Origin: CAZLFQ01 sp964558975
GTDB taxonomy: Bacteria > Pseudomonadota > Alphaproteobacteria > Rickettsiales > Midichloriaceae
DNA: 64,000 bases
NCBI GenBank assembly: GCA_964558975.1
Contig: CAZLFQ010000001.1
Location: 1-64,000, forward strand
Direction: 5' to 3'
The notes under the pieces are model-generated. The model ran no database searches, had not been told where the DNA came from, and worked only from the letters and a program-made list of their open reading frames with translations. Shown here piece by piece: positions 1 to 9,213 of the stretch (the first letter of the stretch is position 1; every line of letters begins with the position of its first letter). Made by a program: the position numbers and the translations under genes.

Positions 1-639
1 GCACTTATGTATGCGAGTCAGAATGGTCATATAGAAGTAGTAAAAGAGTTGTTAAGCCGCAATCCAGCTTTGCTAACTGGCGTTGGCAAATTAAATGGAC
101 AAGAAAGCAATGCATTTGATCTTACATTTAAATTTTGTAAAGATGAGAATAAAAAAGCGGTGGTACTTAAGTTTTTATTTGATCAAAACCCACAGTTCTT
201 TGCTAAAAGCGCAGCTAAGCTAGATGTTGATTATCGCAAACAAATTGGTATAGTTTTGCCAAGTGAAGTAGCACAGCCAGTTGTTATTCCCGCACCTCTA
301 GTAGTAAGTGCTCAAGCACCTGTGCAAAATGTTTCATTGGTTGATAGAACTAATGCATTGCGTGACGCAGTTGTAAATGCAGCACAAACAGAATTTAGTA
401 TGAATGTTGATTTGCAAAGAACCATGAACGCCAGTGGAGTAGCTTCTACTCTAAGTGGAGTGCAAAAATTCCTTGCAGAAACTTCTATAATATACTTACC
501 AATAGGTGTTGATTTTGCAGCAAAAGGTTCGCTTACTGATAAAGTAGAAAATACTGAGATTGTATTTAAAACAATGATGAACGAAATTAATCGTAATATC
601 ACTGACCCAGCTCTTTCTGGCTACTTGAGTAGGATTTAA
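1..639 (+). CDS. Ankyrin-repeat protein, C-terminal part (5' end outside window)
   Basis: The reading frame is open to the left edge. The first codons give ALMYASQNGHIEVVKELL, a good ankyrin helix pair, so the gene begins upstream of the window and only its last repeat and a C-terminal tail of about 180 residues are seen. The tail (roughly residues 40-210) matches nothing I recognise. Ankyrin repeats mediate protein binding, and in Rickettsiales such proteins are often secreted effectors, but no secretion signal can be judged from a fragment. A strong intrinsic terminator follows directly. The gene is real with high confidence; its function is unknown. Confidence 0.8.
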   Translation, partial: ALMYASQNGHIEVVKELLSRNPALLTGVGKLNGQESNAFDLTFKFCKDENKKAVVLKFLFDQNPQFFAKSAAKLDVDYRKQIGIVLPSEVAQPVVIPAPLVVSAQAPVQNVSLVDRTNALRDAVVNAAQTEFSMNVDLQRTMNASGVASTLSGVQKFLAETSIIYLPIGVDFAAKGSLTDKVENTEIVFKTMMNEINRNITDPALSGYLSRI

Positions 640-642
640 TTC

Positions 643-674
643 AAAAGCCTGTAGAAATGCAGGCCTTTTTTTTT
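643..674 (+). terminator. Rho-independent terminator after the ankyrin gene
   Basis: A 5-bp GC-rich stem (GCCTG at 647-651, CAGGC at 660-664) with an 8-nt loop is followed by a run of nine T from 666. It starts four bases after the stop codon of the partial ankyrin gene. Confidence 0.75.
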
Positions 675-799
675 GTTAAAACAAAAAATTAAACTTTTAA
701 AATGCGCGCTTCGCTCGTAATTTTAGAATTTAAAACTAATTTCCAAAATGCTCCAGATATAGTAATATCGAATTAAAGGTATTGTTAAAAGGGGAATGT

Positions 800-2299
800 A
801 TGCTCCGCTATTCTTGGCTATTATTGCTACCTACACTGGCGCTAGCAGGTGAAACTAACGTTACAATTTATAGTACTGCCACCCCTGGTTCGGTATCACC
901 AGAAATGTACCGTCCAACTCCAACATCCGCCAATAACGGATGGGGATATAACACACAAATTCCCGGTTACGCAATTGTAAGAGAGCAAAGAGAGTTAGAA
1001 TTGAAATCTGGGGTGAATCAAATAAGCTTTGCAGACGTTGCTGCATTTATTGAGCCTACTACAGTTTCGTTCAAATCATTAACGGATCCAACTGGGACTT
1101 ATGTCCTAGAGCAAAATTACAATTTCGATTTAGTGAACGCTCAAAAATTAATTGAAAAATTCGTTGGTCAAGAAATTACAGTTGAGCAAAATGCAGGAAA
1201 TAGTATCCAAAGTACTGTTGGGAAATTATTAAGCGCATCTGGCGGCTTGGTTTTGCAAGATAAAAACAACAAAGTTAATACCATTAATGGCTATTCAAAT
1301 ATCAGGTTTCCTGAGCTTCCAAGTGGTTTAATTACTAAGCCAACATTGTTATGGAGCATTAATGCGAAAAAAGATGGGAAGCATAATGTTGAAACAAGTT
1401 ATCAGACCACAGGACTTACGTGGTGGGCAGATTATATTGCCACATATGAAGATGGTGAAAATGCCAACAAAGGTTTTTTGGATTTAGCTTCTTGGGTAAG
1501 TATAATTAACAAAGCTGGTGCAACTTTTAATGATGCTAAATTAAAGTTGGTTGCAGGTGATGTAAATCGTGCTCAGCCACAATATAACAGGGGCAGGGGT
1601 GTTTCAATGATGAAAGCCTCGGCTGCCATGGAAGACGCTGGCTTTGAAGAAAAATCATTTTTTGAATATCATCTTTACACATTGGGACGCAAAGTAAGTA
1701 TTCCTGATAACTCAACAAAACAATTAGAGTTGTTCCCTAAGGCAATAAAAATTCCTGTAACAAAAGAATATTTTTATTATGGTGCAGCTCAGCCTTACTA
1801 CGGGTATACCTATACGGAAAGAGGTGGAGAAGAATCAAATTCCAAAGTTGAAGTGTTCTTAAACTTTAAAAATAGTGAAAAAGAAAATTTAGGCGTGCCA
1901 CTTCCTTCTGGTAGAATCCGAGTTAATCAAATAGATAAGGTAGATGGATCAATGGAGTTTATTGGTGAAGATATAATTGATCACACGCCAAAAGATGAAA
2001 AAGTGAGGATTAAACTTGGTAATGCATTCGATATAGTTGGAGAACGCAAACAAACTGATTTTAAAATGGATTCAGCGCGTAAAATTATGGAAGAAAGTAT
2101 TGAAATTACTCTTCGAAATCATAAAAAAGACGATGTGACTATAACTGTAAAAGAGAATCTATATCGTGGCAGCAATTGGAAGATCTCAGACAATTCTGAT
2201 AAGTTTGAAAAGGAAAATTCAAACACTATAATTTTTCCTATAGAAGTTAAAAAGGATGGAGAAGTTAAGGTTAAATATAAGGTTACATATACTTGGTAG
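800..2299 (+). CDS. Secreted DUF4139-family protein
   Basis: The protein has 499 residues. It starts with an export signal (MLRYSWLLLLPTLALA, then GETN), so it is probably periplasmic or surface exposed. The body fits the DUF4139 family: a beta-rich N-terminal region with 'SGVNQISFADVAAFIEPTTV', then 'TTGLTWWADYIATYE', which resembles the conserved W-x-A-x-Y core of the family, and a C-terminal beta region ending in 'VKVKYKVTYTW'. No biochemical role is established for the family. I chose the ATG at 800 because AAGGGG lies 5 bases upstream and the signal peptide starts there; a TTG at 782 would add six residues and spoil the signal. It appears to be a single-gene unit. Confidence 0.75.
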   Translation: MLRYSWLLLLPTLALAGETNVTIYSTATPGSVSPEMYRPTPTSANNGWGYNTQIPGYAIVREQRELELKSGVNQISFADVAAFIEPTTVSFKSLTDPTGTYVLEQNYNFDLVNAQKLIEKFVGQEITVEQNAGNSIQSTVGKLLSASGGLVLQDKNNKVNTINGYSNIRFPELPSGLITKPTLLWSINAKKDGKHNVETSYQTTGLTWWADYIATYEDGENANKGFLDLASWVSIINKAGATFNDAKLKLVAGDVNRAQPQYNRGRGVSMMKASAAMEDAGFEEKSFFEYHLYTLGRKVSIPDNSTKQLELFPKAIKIPVTKEYFYYGAAQPYYGYTYTERGGEESNSKVEVFLNFKNSEKENLGVPLPSGRIRVNQIDKVDGSMEFIGEDIIDHTPKDEKVRIKLGNAFDIVGERKQTDFKMDSARKIMEESIEITLRNHKKDDVTITVKENLYRGSNWKISDNSDKFEKENSNTIIFPIEVKKDGEVKVKYKVTYTW

Positions 2300-2343
2300 T
2301 TTTTGTAACAAAAGTTTAATTTCTTGAGCTTGGTATTTTATAG

Positions 2344-2349
2344 TATAAT
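2344..2349 (+). promoter_or_regulatory. Likely -10 box for the 1044-residue ankyrin-like gene
   Basis: A perfect TATAAT lies 27 bases before the chosen ATG. No convincing -35 box is found at the right spacing; the best is a poor TTCTTG at 2321-2326 with a 17-base spacer. Confidence 0.35.
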
Positions 2350-2375
2350 ACCCAAAAAACTTGGGGTTTAAAGCT

Positions 2376-5300
2376 ATGAGACAAACCATGAATCGTGATA
2401 TTTGCGCGCAAATAGATACAAGATTAGTTAATCTATTTGATTCAATTCCTGATGCAGGTAGCAAGACTCCTCAAGAATTCTTTTCTGCAGTTTTTAGTGA
2501 TGAAGCCAAGGGTAGAGCATCATTAAGCATGAATGCAATAAGAAGGACTTTTGTTCACAATATAGTAGCGAGTAAGCTTCCTGAAGCTGATGAAATGGTG
2601 TCCGCTATAATTAATTTAATTACTACATCCCACCGTTATTTAGACCAATTAATCAATGCTGGTGATAATCTTGTTGCTGATGCGTGTAAATCTGGAAGTA
2701 ATGAAAGAATAGAATTGGTTTTAAAGACTGGTTTTGGAAGAGGAAAGTTGGCAGAAATTGATCAACAAGGAAAGTTAAAGATATTTAATACCGATCCAGA
2801 AAGTTTGATGAAAGTTGAAGATTTTTTTAGAAGTTGGAGAAGTGAAGCTAAAAACAAAAGTTTATTTGACTATTTTGTAGAAGAAAGAACGAAGCCTGCA
2901 AACCTAAGCCAATTACTCCCAAGTGAGTGGGATGCACTAGCAAGAGTATTCCCAGATAAAATAAGCCAGATTAATCAACTTAAGGAAAAGTTTAAGCCTA
3001 AATCTAAATCAGCTGCAGCTGTTTATAAAGCTGGTCAGGTTGATAAGTTTTTAGCTGTTCTTGAAACTAGTGCAGGCATGGCAAGCTTAACAGAAGTTGA
3101 CGCGCAAGGAAAATTAGAGATATTCGGTTCAAACTATGAACTGTTATTTAGCCGATTAGGAATCGAAATAGACCAATATCACATTATCAATTTGGAAGGG
3201 TTTTACAAACGCTGGAGAAGTAATGGCGAAGAAAAAAGTTTGTTAGATTTTTGTCTTGAAGCGGCAACTAGGCAAGAAAATCCAATTAAATTCCATCCAA
3301 GTGTTTGGCATTTACTAAGAAGAGTATTTGTAGCGCAGTTTGTAGATCATTCTGAACCTAGTGATGAAGCTATAATTTCTTATCCAGGAGACTTTGTAAA
3401 TCAAGACTCGGTTACAAGTTTGGACAGCTTTACTGAAGATTTGGTTCAGATGAGTGCAGATGACTTTAATACTACAGAAGGCAGACTTAAAGCTTACGCT
3501 CTAGATAGAAATGGGAAAACACCTCTGCAATTGGCTGCAGAAAGAGATGATCATGAGTTGGTAAGAATGATAGTAGATACCGCAGTATCCTGTGACGCTA
3601 TTTATATTAATAGTGGTGAATTGTTGAGAAATGCAGGCGAGAAATCAGCAGAAATACTTGTTAGCAAGTTGCGTAGTTTTGTTTCAAGGCAATTAAAGCC
3701 TAATAAGTATAGAGATGAAACTTCTGAATTTTTAACTAGAGCTAATCCAAATTTACTAAAAGCAGTTCTGAAAGTTTTCTATTCTGAAATTATACACAGG
3801 TCATTAGGTGACTTAGTGATAGCTGCAAATACTAATGTCTTAAAAGTTCTGATTGAAAGGGATAAAGATAAAGTTTTAGCTAAGATTTTAGCAGTTCTAC
3901 CAGATCTACTTTCTAACAAAAGCAAAACTGCCTTGATATTATTTGATTTTGTTAAAGAGAACTACGCCATTGATGAGCAAGAAAAGCTTGCTGCTGTGCA
4001 AGGGAATAAGGGCATGACACTATTTCATGTTGCTGCATATTTTGGAAATGTAGATGTTATCCGTGCTGTGTATGCCACTGAAGCTGGTAAGAAAGCAGCG
4101 CAAGTTAGTAATAGTGAGAGTGGTGCACCACTAGTACTTGCTCTGCGTAGAGGAAAAGTAAATTTGGCAGCGATTGAAGAATTGTTGAAATATCCAGAAG
4201 TTCAAGCAACTCTTGAATTGGTTAGCTCTGAACAAAAAAACATTTTCCATCCTTATGGGTATAGGGACATTGTCGCTCCAGAAGTTTTGCGACTTGTATT
4301 ACGTACTTTCCCAAGGTTGGTAAATTTACTAGCTCAGGAAGATATTAGTGGAAATATTCCAATCTCATCGTTTGAAGATGAGCATTTGCAAGTTCTTGTT
4401 GAGCTTGCTAGTGAAATAGAGGGTTTCGCCCTTCCTTCTGGGTGTATACCATGCTTAGTGAACCGTTTCTTGATGAATGGAAATGCAGGATTGATACCTA
4501 TGATCACAGCATCTGAAGAAGGTAAGGCGGCGCTAGGTGGACTAGATGCACAAGGGATATTGCCTTTAAGACGAGCTATGTATTCAGGCGATTTGGATAG
4601 GGTGAAAAATCTTTTAGCGTGCGACATAGTAAAAGAAAATATGGCTGTTTTGAATAAAAATGGAGAGACTATATTTCATTCATTTGGCTATGTAGCGAAT
4701 TCCCAAATTAAGCCTGAAATATTGTCTTATGTATTAGAGAATTATCCTGAATCTAGAAAATTACTTTTACAAGCAGGAAATGCAGTTTCTCCGTTAAGAC
4801 AGTTTAATATTGGGCAATTACAAATAGCTTTTGGTTATTTAAGCAAAGAGGCGGTTGAAGAAGTGTTGTTGTCAACAACAGAACATGCAAATAATCTTGT
4901 ACAGACAGCATTCGTAAAACTTGGAGAAAGTGATACTTCAGGGTATGAGCATGATAACGCAAGAAAAAAAGTTGAGTATTTGCTTGGAGAAATAAAAAAA
5001 TGTTCTGATGCAGATAAGAAAAAAGCAATATTTACCCAAGAAGTTGAAGATATAGAAGGAGTGAAGAGAAAATTTTTAGATACGCTTCCAGAATTTGCTA
5101 GAAAATTGATTCCTCAGGAATTGTTAACTTTGGAATTAGATCAATGCACTCTTGCAGCTTTTGTTGGTATGATTAGATGTGCTGCATCTAAAGAACAAGC
5201 TAGAGCAGTTTTAAATGCAGCAGATGAAAGTGGTTTATCGCTTTACTATAGGATAAGTCCTGAGCAGAGAGCTGTATTAGATTCTGTGTTTGTTGATATG

Positions 5301-5510
5301 TCTGCAGTTAATTCTGTACTTGCAGCGACCACAGTTGCTGCAGCAGTGCCTGTGGAACATGCTAGTAGTACATCTTTGCAATCGGATATGCCTGTAGATG
5401 GTGCTTTGGTTAATGTACAAAATAAATCAATGAAAAAGAGATCGGGCACAGAAGCTTTGCTAAACGATCACTATAAGACCCATAGAAATATAGATGGTGA
5501 AAGTAGGTAG
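2376..5510 (+). CDS. Large ankyrin-like protein with an internal domain duplication
   Basis: The protein has 1044 residues with no signal peptide or membrane segment. Degenerate ankyrin-type repeats occur at several places, for example 'DRNGKTPLQLAAERDDHELV', 'KGMTLFHVAAYFGNVDVI' and 'QGILPLRRAMYSGDLDRV'. The N-terminal third holds two related units of about 100 residues (about 100-195 and 214-325). Each contains a Q-G-K-L-x-I-F motif, then a (F/Y)-(F/K)-R-S/W-R-S block, then a P-S-x-W motif. The tail is basic. The family is unknown to me; a host-directed effector is plausible from the architecture alone. ATG 2376 is preferred over TTG 2361; GGGG lies 9 bases upstream. The gene is convergent with the secretion adaptor gene, leaving 11 bases between the two stop codons. 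Confidence 0.7.
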   Translation: MRQTMNRDICAQIDTRLVNLFDSIPDAGSKTPQEFFSAVFSDEAKGRASLSMNAIRRTFVHNIVASKLPEADEMVSAIINLITTSHRYLDQLINAGDNLVADACKSGSNERIELVLKTGFGRGKLAEIDQQGKLKIFNTDPESLMKVEDFFRSWRSEAKNKSLFDYFVEERTKPANLSQLLPSEWDALARVFPDKISQINQLKEKFKPKSKSAAAVYKAGQVDKFLAVLETSAGMASLTEVDAQGKLEIFGSNYELLFSRLGIEIDQYHIINLEGFYKRWRSNGEEKSLLDFCLEAATRQENPIKFHPSVWHLLRRVFVAQFVDHSEPSDEAIISYPGDFVNQDSVTSLDSFTEDLVQMSADDFNTTEGRLKAYALDRNGKTPLQLAAERDDHELVRMIVDTAVSCDAIYINSGELLRNAGEKSAEILVSKLRSFVSRQLKPNKYRDETSEFLTRANPNLLKAVLKVFYSEIIHRSLGDLVIAANTNVLKVLIERDKDKVLAKILAVLPDLLSNKSKTALILFDFVKENYAIDEQEKLAAVQGNKGMTLFHVAAYFGNVDVIRAVYATEAGKKAAQVSNSESGAPLVLALRRGKVNLAAIEELLKYPEVQATLELVSSEQKNIFHPYGYRDIVAPEVLRLVLRTFPRLVNLLAQEDISGNIPISSFEDEHLQVLVELASEIEGFALPSGCIPCLVNRFLMNGNAGLIPMITASEEGKAALGGLDAQGILPLRRAMYSGDLDRVKNLLACDIVKENMAVLNKNGETIFHSFGYVANSQIKPEILSYVLENYPESRKLLLQAGNAVSPLRQFNIGQLQIAFGYLSKEAVEEVLLSTTEHANNLVQTAFVKLGESDTSGYEHDNARKKVEYLLGEIKKCSDADKKKAIFTQEVEDIEGVKRKFLDTLPEFARKLIPQELLTLELDQCTLAAFVGMIRCAASKEQARAVLNAADESGLSLYYRISPEQRAVLDSVFVDMSAVNSVLAATTVAAAVPVEHASSTSLQSDMPVDGALVNVQNKSMKKRSGTEALLNDHYKTHRNIDGESR

Positions 5511-5525
5511 AAACAAACTTTCTAC
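5507..5525. terminator. Possible weak bidirectional terminator between convergent genes
   Basis: A perfect 7-bp inverted repeat (GTAGAAA at 5507-5513, TTTCTAC at 5519-5525, 5-nt loop) covers both stop codons of the convergent genes. It has few GC pairs and no clear T run, so the call is weak. Confidence 0.3.
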
Positions 5526-7045
5526 TTCTCATTCAAGGATTCCCTAACCGTTTTAATAAATGGATTGGTAATATATTGTAGCACTGTGCGTCGATCAACC
5601 ATGATATCAACGTTTGCAATCATCCCAGGAGAAATATAAAATTTTTTCTTATGGTGAGTTAGATAGTTTTTGTCAGTTTTTATTTTAACATGGAAATATG
5701 GTTTATTATCTACAGGATTCGCATAGGTTTCAGGCGAGATTTGCTCAACTTTACCTTTTAATAAGCCATATATAGCATAGTCGTATGCTGTAATTTTTAC
5801 ACTCGCTTCTTGCCCCATTTGAATTAAGCCAATATCTTCAGGGCGTACAGAAGCATTAACAATTAAGCTGTCATCTTGAGGAACTAAAGAAATAATTTCC
5901 TGACCTGCTTGAATAGAACTCGAAGTTGTAGTGTTAGGGATCTTATAAACTATACCATCAATAGGTGAAATCACTTTACTACGCTCAAGTCGTTTTGCAA
6001 CATTGGTAAATTCAGCATTTAGCTGATTTTGTAAAATTCTAGCCTGAGCTAATTCAGCATTAACTTGTTTCTTATAATTATTTATGAATTGTGATCTTAA
6101 GCTTTGTAGTTCTTTTAAAGAACTTTCAGCAGAAGGGAGGTCGGATTTTAATGCATCTAATTTTATTTTATTTTCTGAAAATTCTTTTTTACTCTCAAGC
6201 ATTCTCATCTTTGTAACTAGTTGTTGAGCTTCCAATTTTTCTAAAGTTGTTACTTCATCTTGGATGATTTTTTCTTTTTCTTCGTAAATTATAATTTGCT
6301 CTTTGATTTTTGTAATCTCAGAATTCTTTTGTAAGATTTTTTGATCGTTAATATTCACACCATCTTTGAAAGTTGACACTTCATTTTTATATCTTTCAAG
6401 AACCTCAGTTGCTAATTGAGAAGAATAATCGGTAATCTCTTTGGAGAGTTCTAAATCTTTCTCGTTAATCTGAGCTTCAAGCCTAGCGATATTTGCTAAA
6501 TTTGCATAATACTGCTTTTCAACTGACGTGCTATTAGCTTGTTGGGTGGCCTGATCAAAAGTAATTAGAACAGTTCCCGCCTTTACACTTTGTCCTTCTG
6601 TTACATGAATCTTTTCAATAACATTTGTTTCTGGAGAAATAATAGTATTTATTTTAGAGAAAGTTTCTATTTCACCTTTTGAATGAACGTAAGCGTCAAT
6701 TTCAAAAAAAGTTGCCCAGATCATAAAGCATGTAAGCATTGAGATTAAAATAAAATATAAATACACATATGCTTTAGATGGTTTAGTGTTTATTGCTTTA
6801 AAAGTAGGATAAATACCTTGGTTATTGAAATCTGGTGAATCAAAGAAGTGAATATAATTTCTGCTTTTGCTTAAACAGTAGTTGAAAAAAGATATAATAA
6901 GACTACTAGGTTTGGTAAAAATGTATTTGATAAGGTAAAAGATTGATGATAACGCCAAATATAGAATATTATATATGTCCATAAAAGGATTGAAGCTAAG
7001 GCGCTTTTTTTTCTTTTGATGATTCTCTTTTTCTTTCAAACTCAT
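5522..7045 (-). CDS. Type I secretion membrane fusion protein (HlyD family)
   Basis: The protein has 507 residues. It is the periplasmic adaptor that joins the inner-membrane ABC exporter to an outer-membrane TolC-type channel. A membrane helix lies at about residues 92-113, followed by the first half of a split lipoyl domain ('NVIEKIHVTEGQSVKAGTVLI'). A long charged coiled coil spans about 165-350, then comes the second lipoyl half ('SPIDGIVYKI') and the typical C-terminal 'SPGMIANVDIMVDRRTVLQYI'. The cytoplasmic N-terminus is longer than usual (about 90 residues) and carries an extra hydrophobic stretch near 23-43. Its start lies 5 bases after the stop of the ABC gene, with the AGGAAA ribosome site overlapping that stop, so the two are probably translated together. 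No TolC gene lies in the window. Confidence 0.9.
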   Translation of the reverse strand: MSLKEKENHQKKKKRLSFNPFMDIYNILYLALSSIFYLIKYIFTKPSSLIISFFNYCLSKSRNYIHFFDSPDFNNQGIYPTFKAINTKPSKAYVYLYFILISMLTCFMIWATFFEIDAYVHSKGEIETFSKINTIISPETNVIEKIHVTEGQSVKAGTVLITFDQATQQANSTSVEKQYYANLANIARLEAQINEKDLELSKEITDYSSQLATEVLERYKNEVSTFKDGVNINDQKILQKNSEITKIKEQIIIYEEKEKIIQDEVTTLEKLEAQQLVTKMRMLESKKEFSENKIKLDALKSDLPSAESSLKELQSLRSQFINNYKKQVNAELAQARILQNQLNAEFTNVAKRLERSKVISPIDGIVYKIPNTTTSSSIQAGQEIISLVPQDDSLIVNASVRPEDIGLIQMGQEASVKITAYDYAIYGLLKGKVEQISPETYANPVDNKPYFHVKIKTDKNYLTHHKKKFYISPGMIANVDIMVDRRTVLQYITNPFIKTVRESLNEK

Positions 7046-7050
7046 ATTTC

Positions 7051-9153
7051 CTATCCATTGCTATAGCTATATTTTTGTAAAAATACATCTTTTGGTCCAA
7101 AAAATTTTACTTTCCCTTTCTCTATAAATAAGACTTTATCAACTATGTTTAATACACTTAATTGATGGGAGATTATAATTAAAGTTTTGTTCTGTGAGTA
7201 TGTTTTTAAACGATCTAAAAATGCGTATGATGTCATTTTATCCATCATGCTCAGAGGTTCGTCCATCAGTATTACGGGAGGATTGTTAGCAAAGGCACGA
7301 GCTATAGCAATTGATTGCTTTTGTCCGCCTGATATTTTTCTTCCTGACTCTCCTACATTAGTATTAAGACCATCTGGAGAACTACCAAAATGTTTGTCTA
7401 TTCCAGAAACGGTAATGGCCGTATTTAAGCCTTCTTTGCTATCAACTTTAACTAATGGATTAAGTAGAATATTATCAATAATCGTACCGTTAAATAGAAA
7501 TATATCCTGAGGTACATAACCAATGTTGGCTCTCAAATCATAGGGATGGATTTGGTTGATATGAAAATTATCAATGTAAATATTACCTCTACTTTGTTGA
7601 TATAAGCCCATAATCATTTTACTGATAGTGGTTTTTCCTGAACCAATTACTCCAACTATTGCAATTTTATCATTAGGCTTAATCTCGAATGTAACATCTG
7701 ATAAAACTTCTTTCCCAGCTTCATACTCGAATGAGACGTTTTCAAAGCGAATAGCTCCATCTAATTTATACTTAGGTAAGTATTTTGTTTCAGAATTCTG
7801 TTCAGATTTGGAATGCATTATTTCATCTAATGCTTTGTATGCTGACTTTACAGAATTGAATCTCATCAGAAGAATAGAAGTTTGTGAGAATGGTAGAACA
7901 GCTCTTGAAGAAATTATCATGCATGCAATTAATGCACCTACAGAAATACTATTATCAAAAAAACTATAAACGCCGACGACGATTACAAGTATGTAATTTA
8001 AGCTTTGTAGCATTGTGATTATGTTTGTTGAAAGAGAAAATATTGAATGATTAGCTTTCATTGATTTGGCATGTTGCTCAGATATTCTATCCCACGCTGC
8101 TTGAATTTTCTTCTCAGCAAGATTCAATTTTATTGTTTCTAAGCCTAATAACGCTTCTACTAAAAAGGAGGTTTTTTGATTGTTTAAATAAAAAGCATCA
8201 CTAGAATAGCGTTCTGATAAAACTTTGACTATCAGGCTGGCAAATAATACTAAAAATATCATCATTATGCAGATTGAAAAAATCGCAACTCCACCTATGT
8301 ATGCAAGAAGAGCTAAGTAAAGTATTGCAAAAGGGATATCTAATACCGTATTTATTGTAACGCTTGATAGATATTCTCTGATTATTTCTAAATCCCTCAT
8401 ATAGCCAGCAAGTGAGCCAGAAAGATAATTTTTATCACTAAGCTTAGAGTGAAGTATTTTATTCAGGAGTTTATATGACAGAATAATATCTGTATTTTGA
8501 TTAGCGAAATCTAAGAAATAAGACTTAATACTTCGGAGTAAGAAATCAAATAAAACGGCAATACAGATTCCTATAGTTAAAACTAATAACGTGCTTTCAG
8601 ATGAATTAGGAATAACTTTATCGTAAATATTCATCGCATACAGTGGCAAAAAAAGACTTAAAATATTAGCGAAAAAAGTTGCGATTAAGGTTTTAGAATA
8701 TAACTCTTTAAAATGTGAAACTGTAGATATTAACCAGTTTTGTTTTTGTTTGATTCGACCAAATACAGATGTTTGCATGGAGTCGTTGTTATGGTTTATG
8801 ACGATGATTTTTCCATCGTAATTTTTTTCGAATTCTAATTTTTTAACGTTACTCCGATTGTTTTCATGGTCAGTGATGATTAATTCATCACCCACAATTT
8901 CATTGAGTACTACAAGCTTGCCATCTGTCATTACAGCTAGGCAGGGTAGTGAGCTTGGGCCTATTTTTGGCAAGGCTACGTCCTGCAAAACAGCATGTAT
9001 ACTGAGTTTTTCTAGGCCTAAAATAACAATCTGAATCGGTGAAAGATCTTTGAATCCAGCTGTGCTTACCATCACATTGTTAAGCGACAACGGTATGTCA
9101 AAAAGCTCGGCAACTCTTAAGATTATATGATGTGCTGAGTTTATTCCTTTCAT
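7051..9153 (-). CDS. Type I secretion ABC transporter with C39-like domain
   Basis: The protein has 700 residues and the HlyB/LapB-type layout. An N-terminal C39-peptidase-like domain spans about residues 1-130 and has no cysteine where the protease needs one. It is therefore a non-cutting substrate-recognition domain, as is usual for RTX exporters. Membrane helices span about 150-430. The nucleotide-binding domain has Walker A (GVIGSGKTT, about 501-509), signature (ISGGQKQ, about 603), Walker B (VILMDEP, about 626) and the switch His in 'IIISHQ' (about 659). It lies between the RTX gene (upstream) and the HlyD gene (downstream). Its start follows a terminator hairpin and has no strong ribosome site, which suggests low expression relative to the cargo. 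Confidence 0.92.
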   Translation of the reverse strand: MKGINSAHHIILRVAELFDIPLSLNNVMVSTAGFKDLSPIQIVILGLEKLSIHAVLQDVALPKIGPSSLPCLAVMTDGKLVVLNEIVGDELIITDHENNRSNVKKLEFEKNYDGKIIVINHNNDSMQTSVFGRIKQKQNWLISTVSHFKELYSKTLIATFFANILSLFLPLYAMNIYDKVIPNSSESTLLVLTIGICIAVLFDFLLRSIKSYFLDFANQNTDIILSYKLLNKILHSKLSDKNYLSGSLAGYMRDLEIIREYLSSVTINTVLDIPFAILYLALLAYIGGVAIFSICIMMIFLVLFASLIVKVLSERYSSDAFYLNNQKTSFLVEALLGLETIKLNLAEKKIQAAWDRISEQHAKSMKANHSIFSLSTNIITMLQSLNYILVIVVGVYSFFDNSISVGALIACMIISSRAVLPFSQTSILLMRFNSVKSAYKALDEIMHSKSEQNSETKYLPKYKLDGAIRFENVSFEYEAGKEVLSDVTFEIKPNDKIAIVGVIGSGKTTISKMIMGLYQQSRGNIYIDNFHINQIHPYDLRANIGYVPQDIFLFNGTIIDNILLNPLVKVDSKEGLNTAITVSGIDKHFGSSPDGLNTNVGESGRKISGGQKQSIAIARAFANNPPVILMDEPLSMMDKMTSYAFLDRLKTYSQNKTLIIISHQLSVLNIVDKVLFIEKGKVKFFGPKDVFLQKYSYSNG

Positions 9154-9156
9154 TAC

Positions 9157-9202
9157 AAAAAACGCTTACCTAGCATTATTAATAATTCTAGTATAAGCGT
9201 TT
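9157..9202 (-). terminator. Intrinsic terminator between the RTX gene and its exporter
   Basis: Read on the minus strand, a perfect 9-bp stem (AAACGCTTA / TAAGCGTTT; plus-strand arms 9194-9202 and 9160-9168) ends in TTTTTT. It begins 12 bases after the RTX stop codon and ends 4 bases before the exporter start. It would end most transcripts after the RTX gene and let some through. Confidence 0.7.
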
Positions 9203-9213
9203 AATGTATAGAA

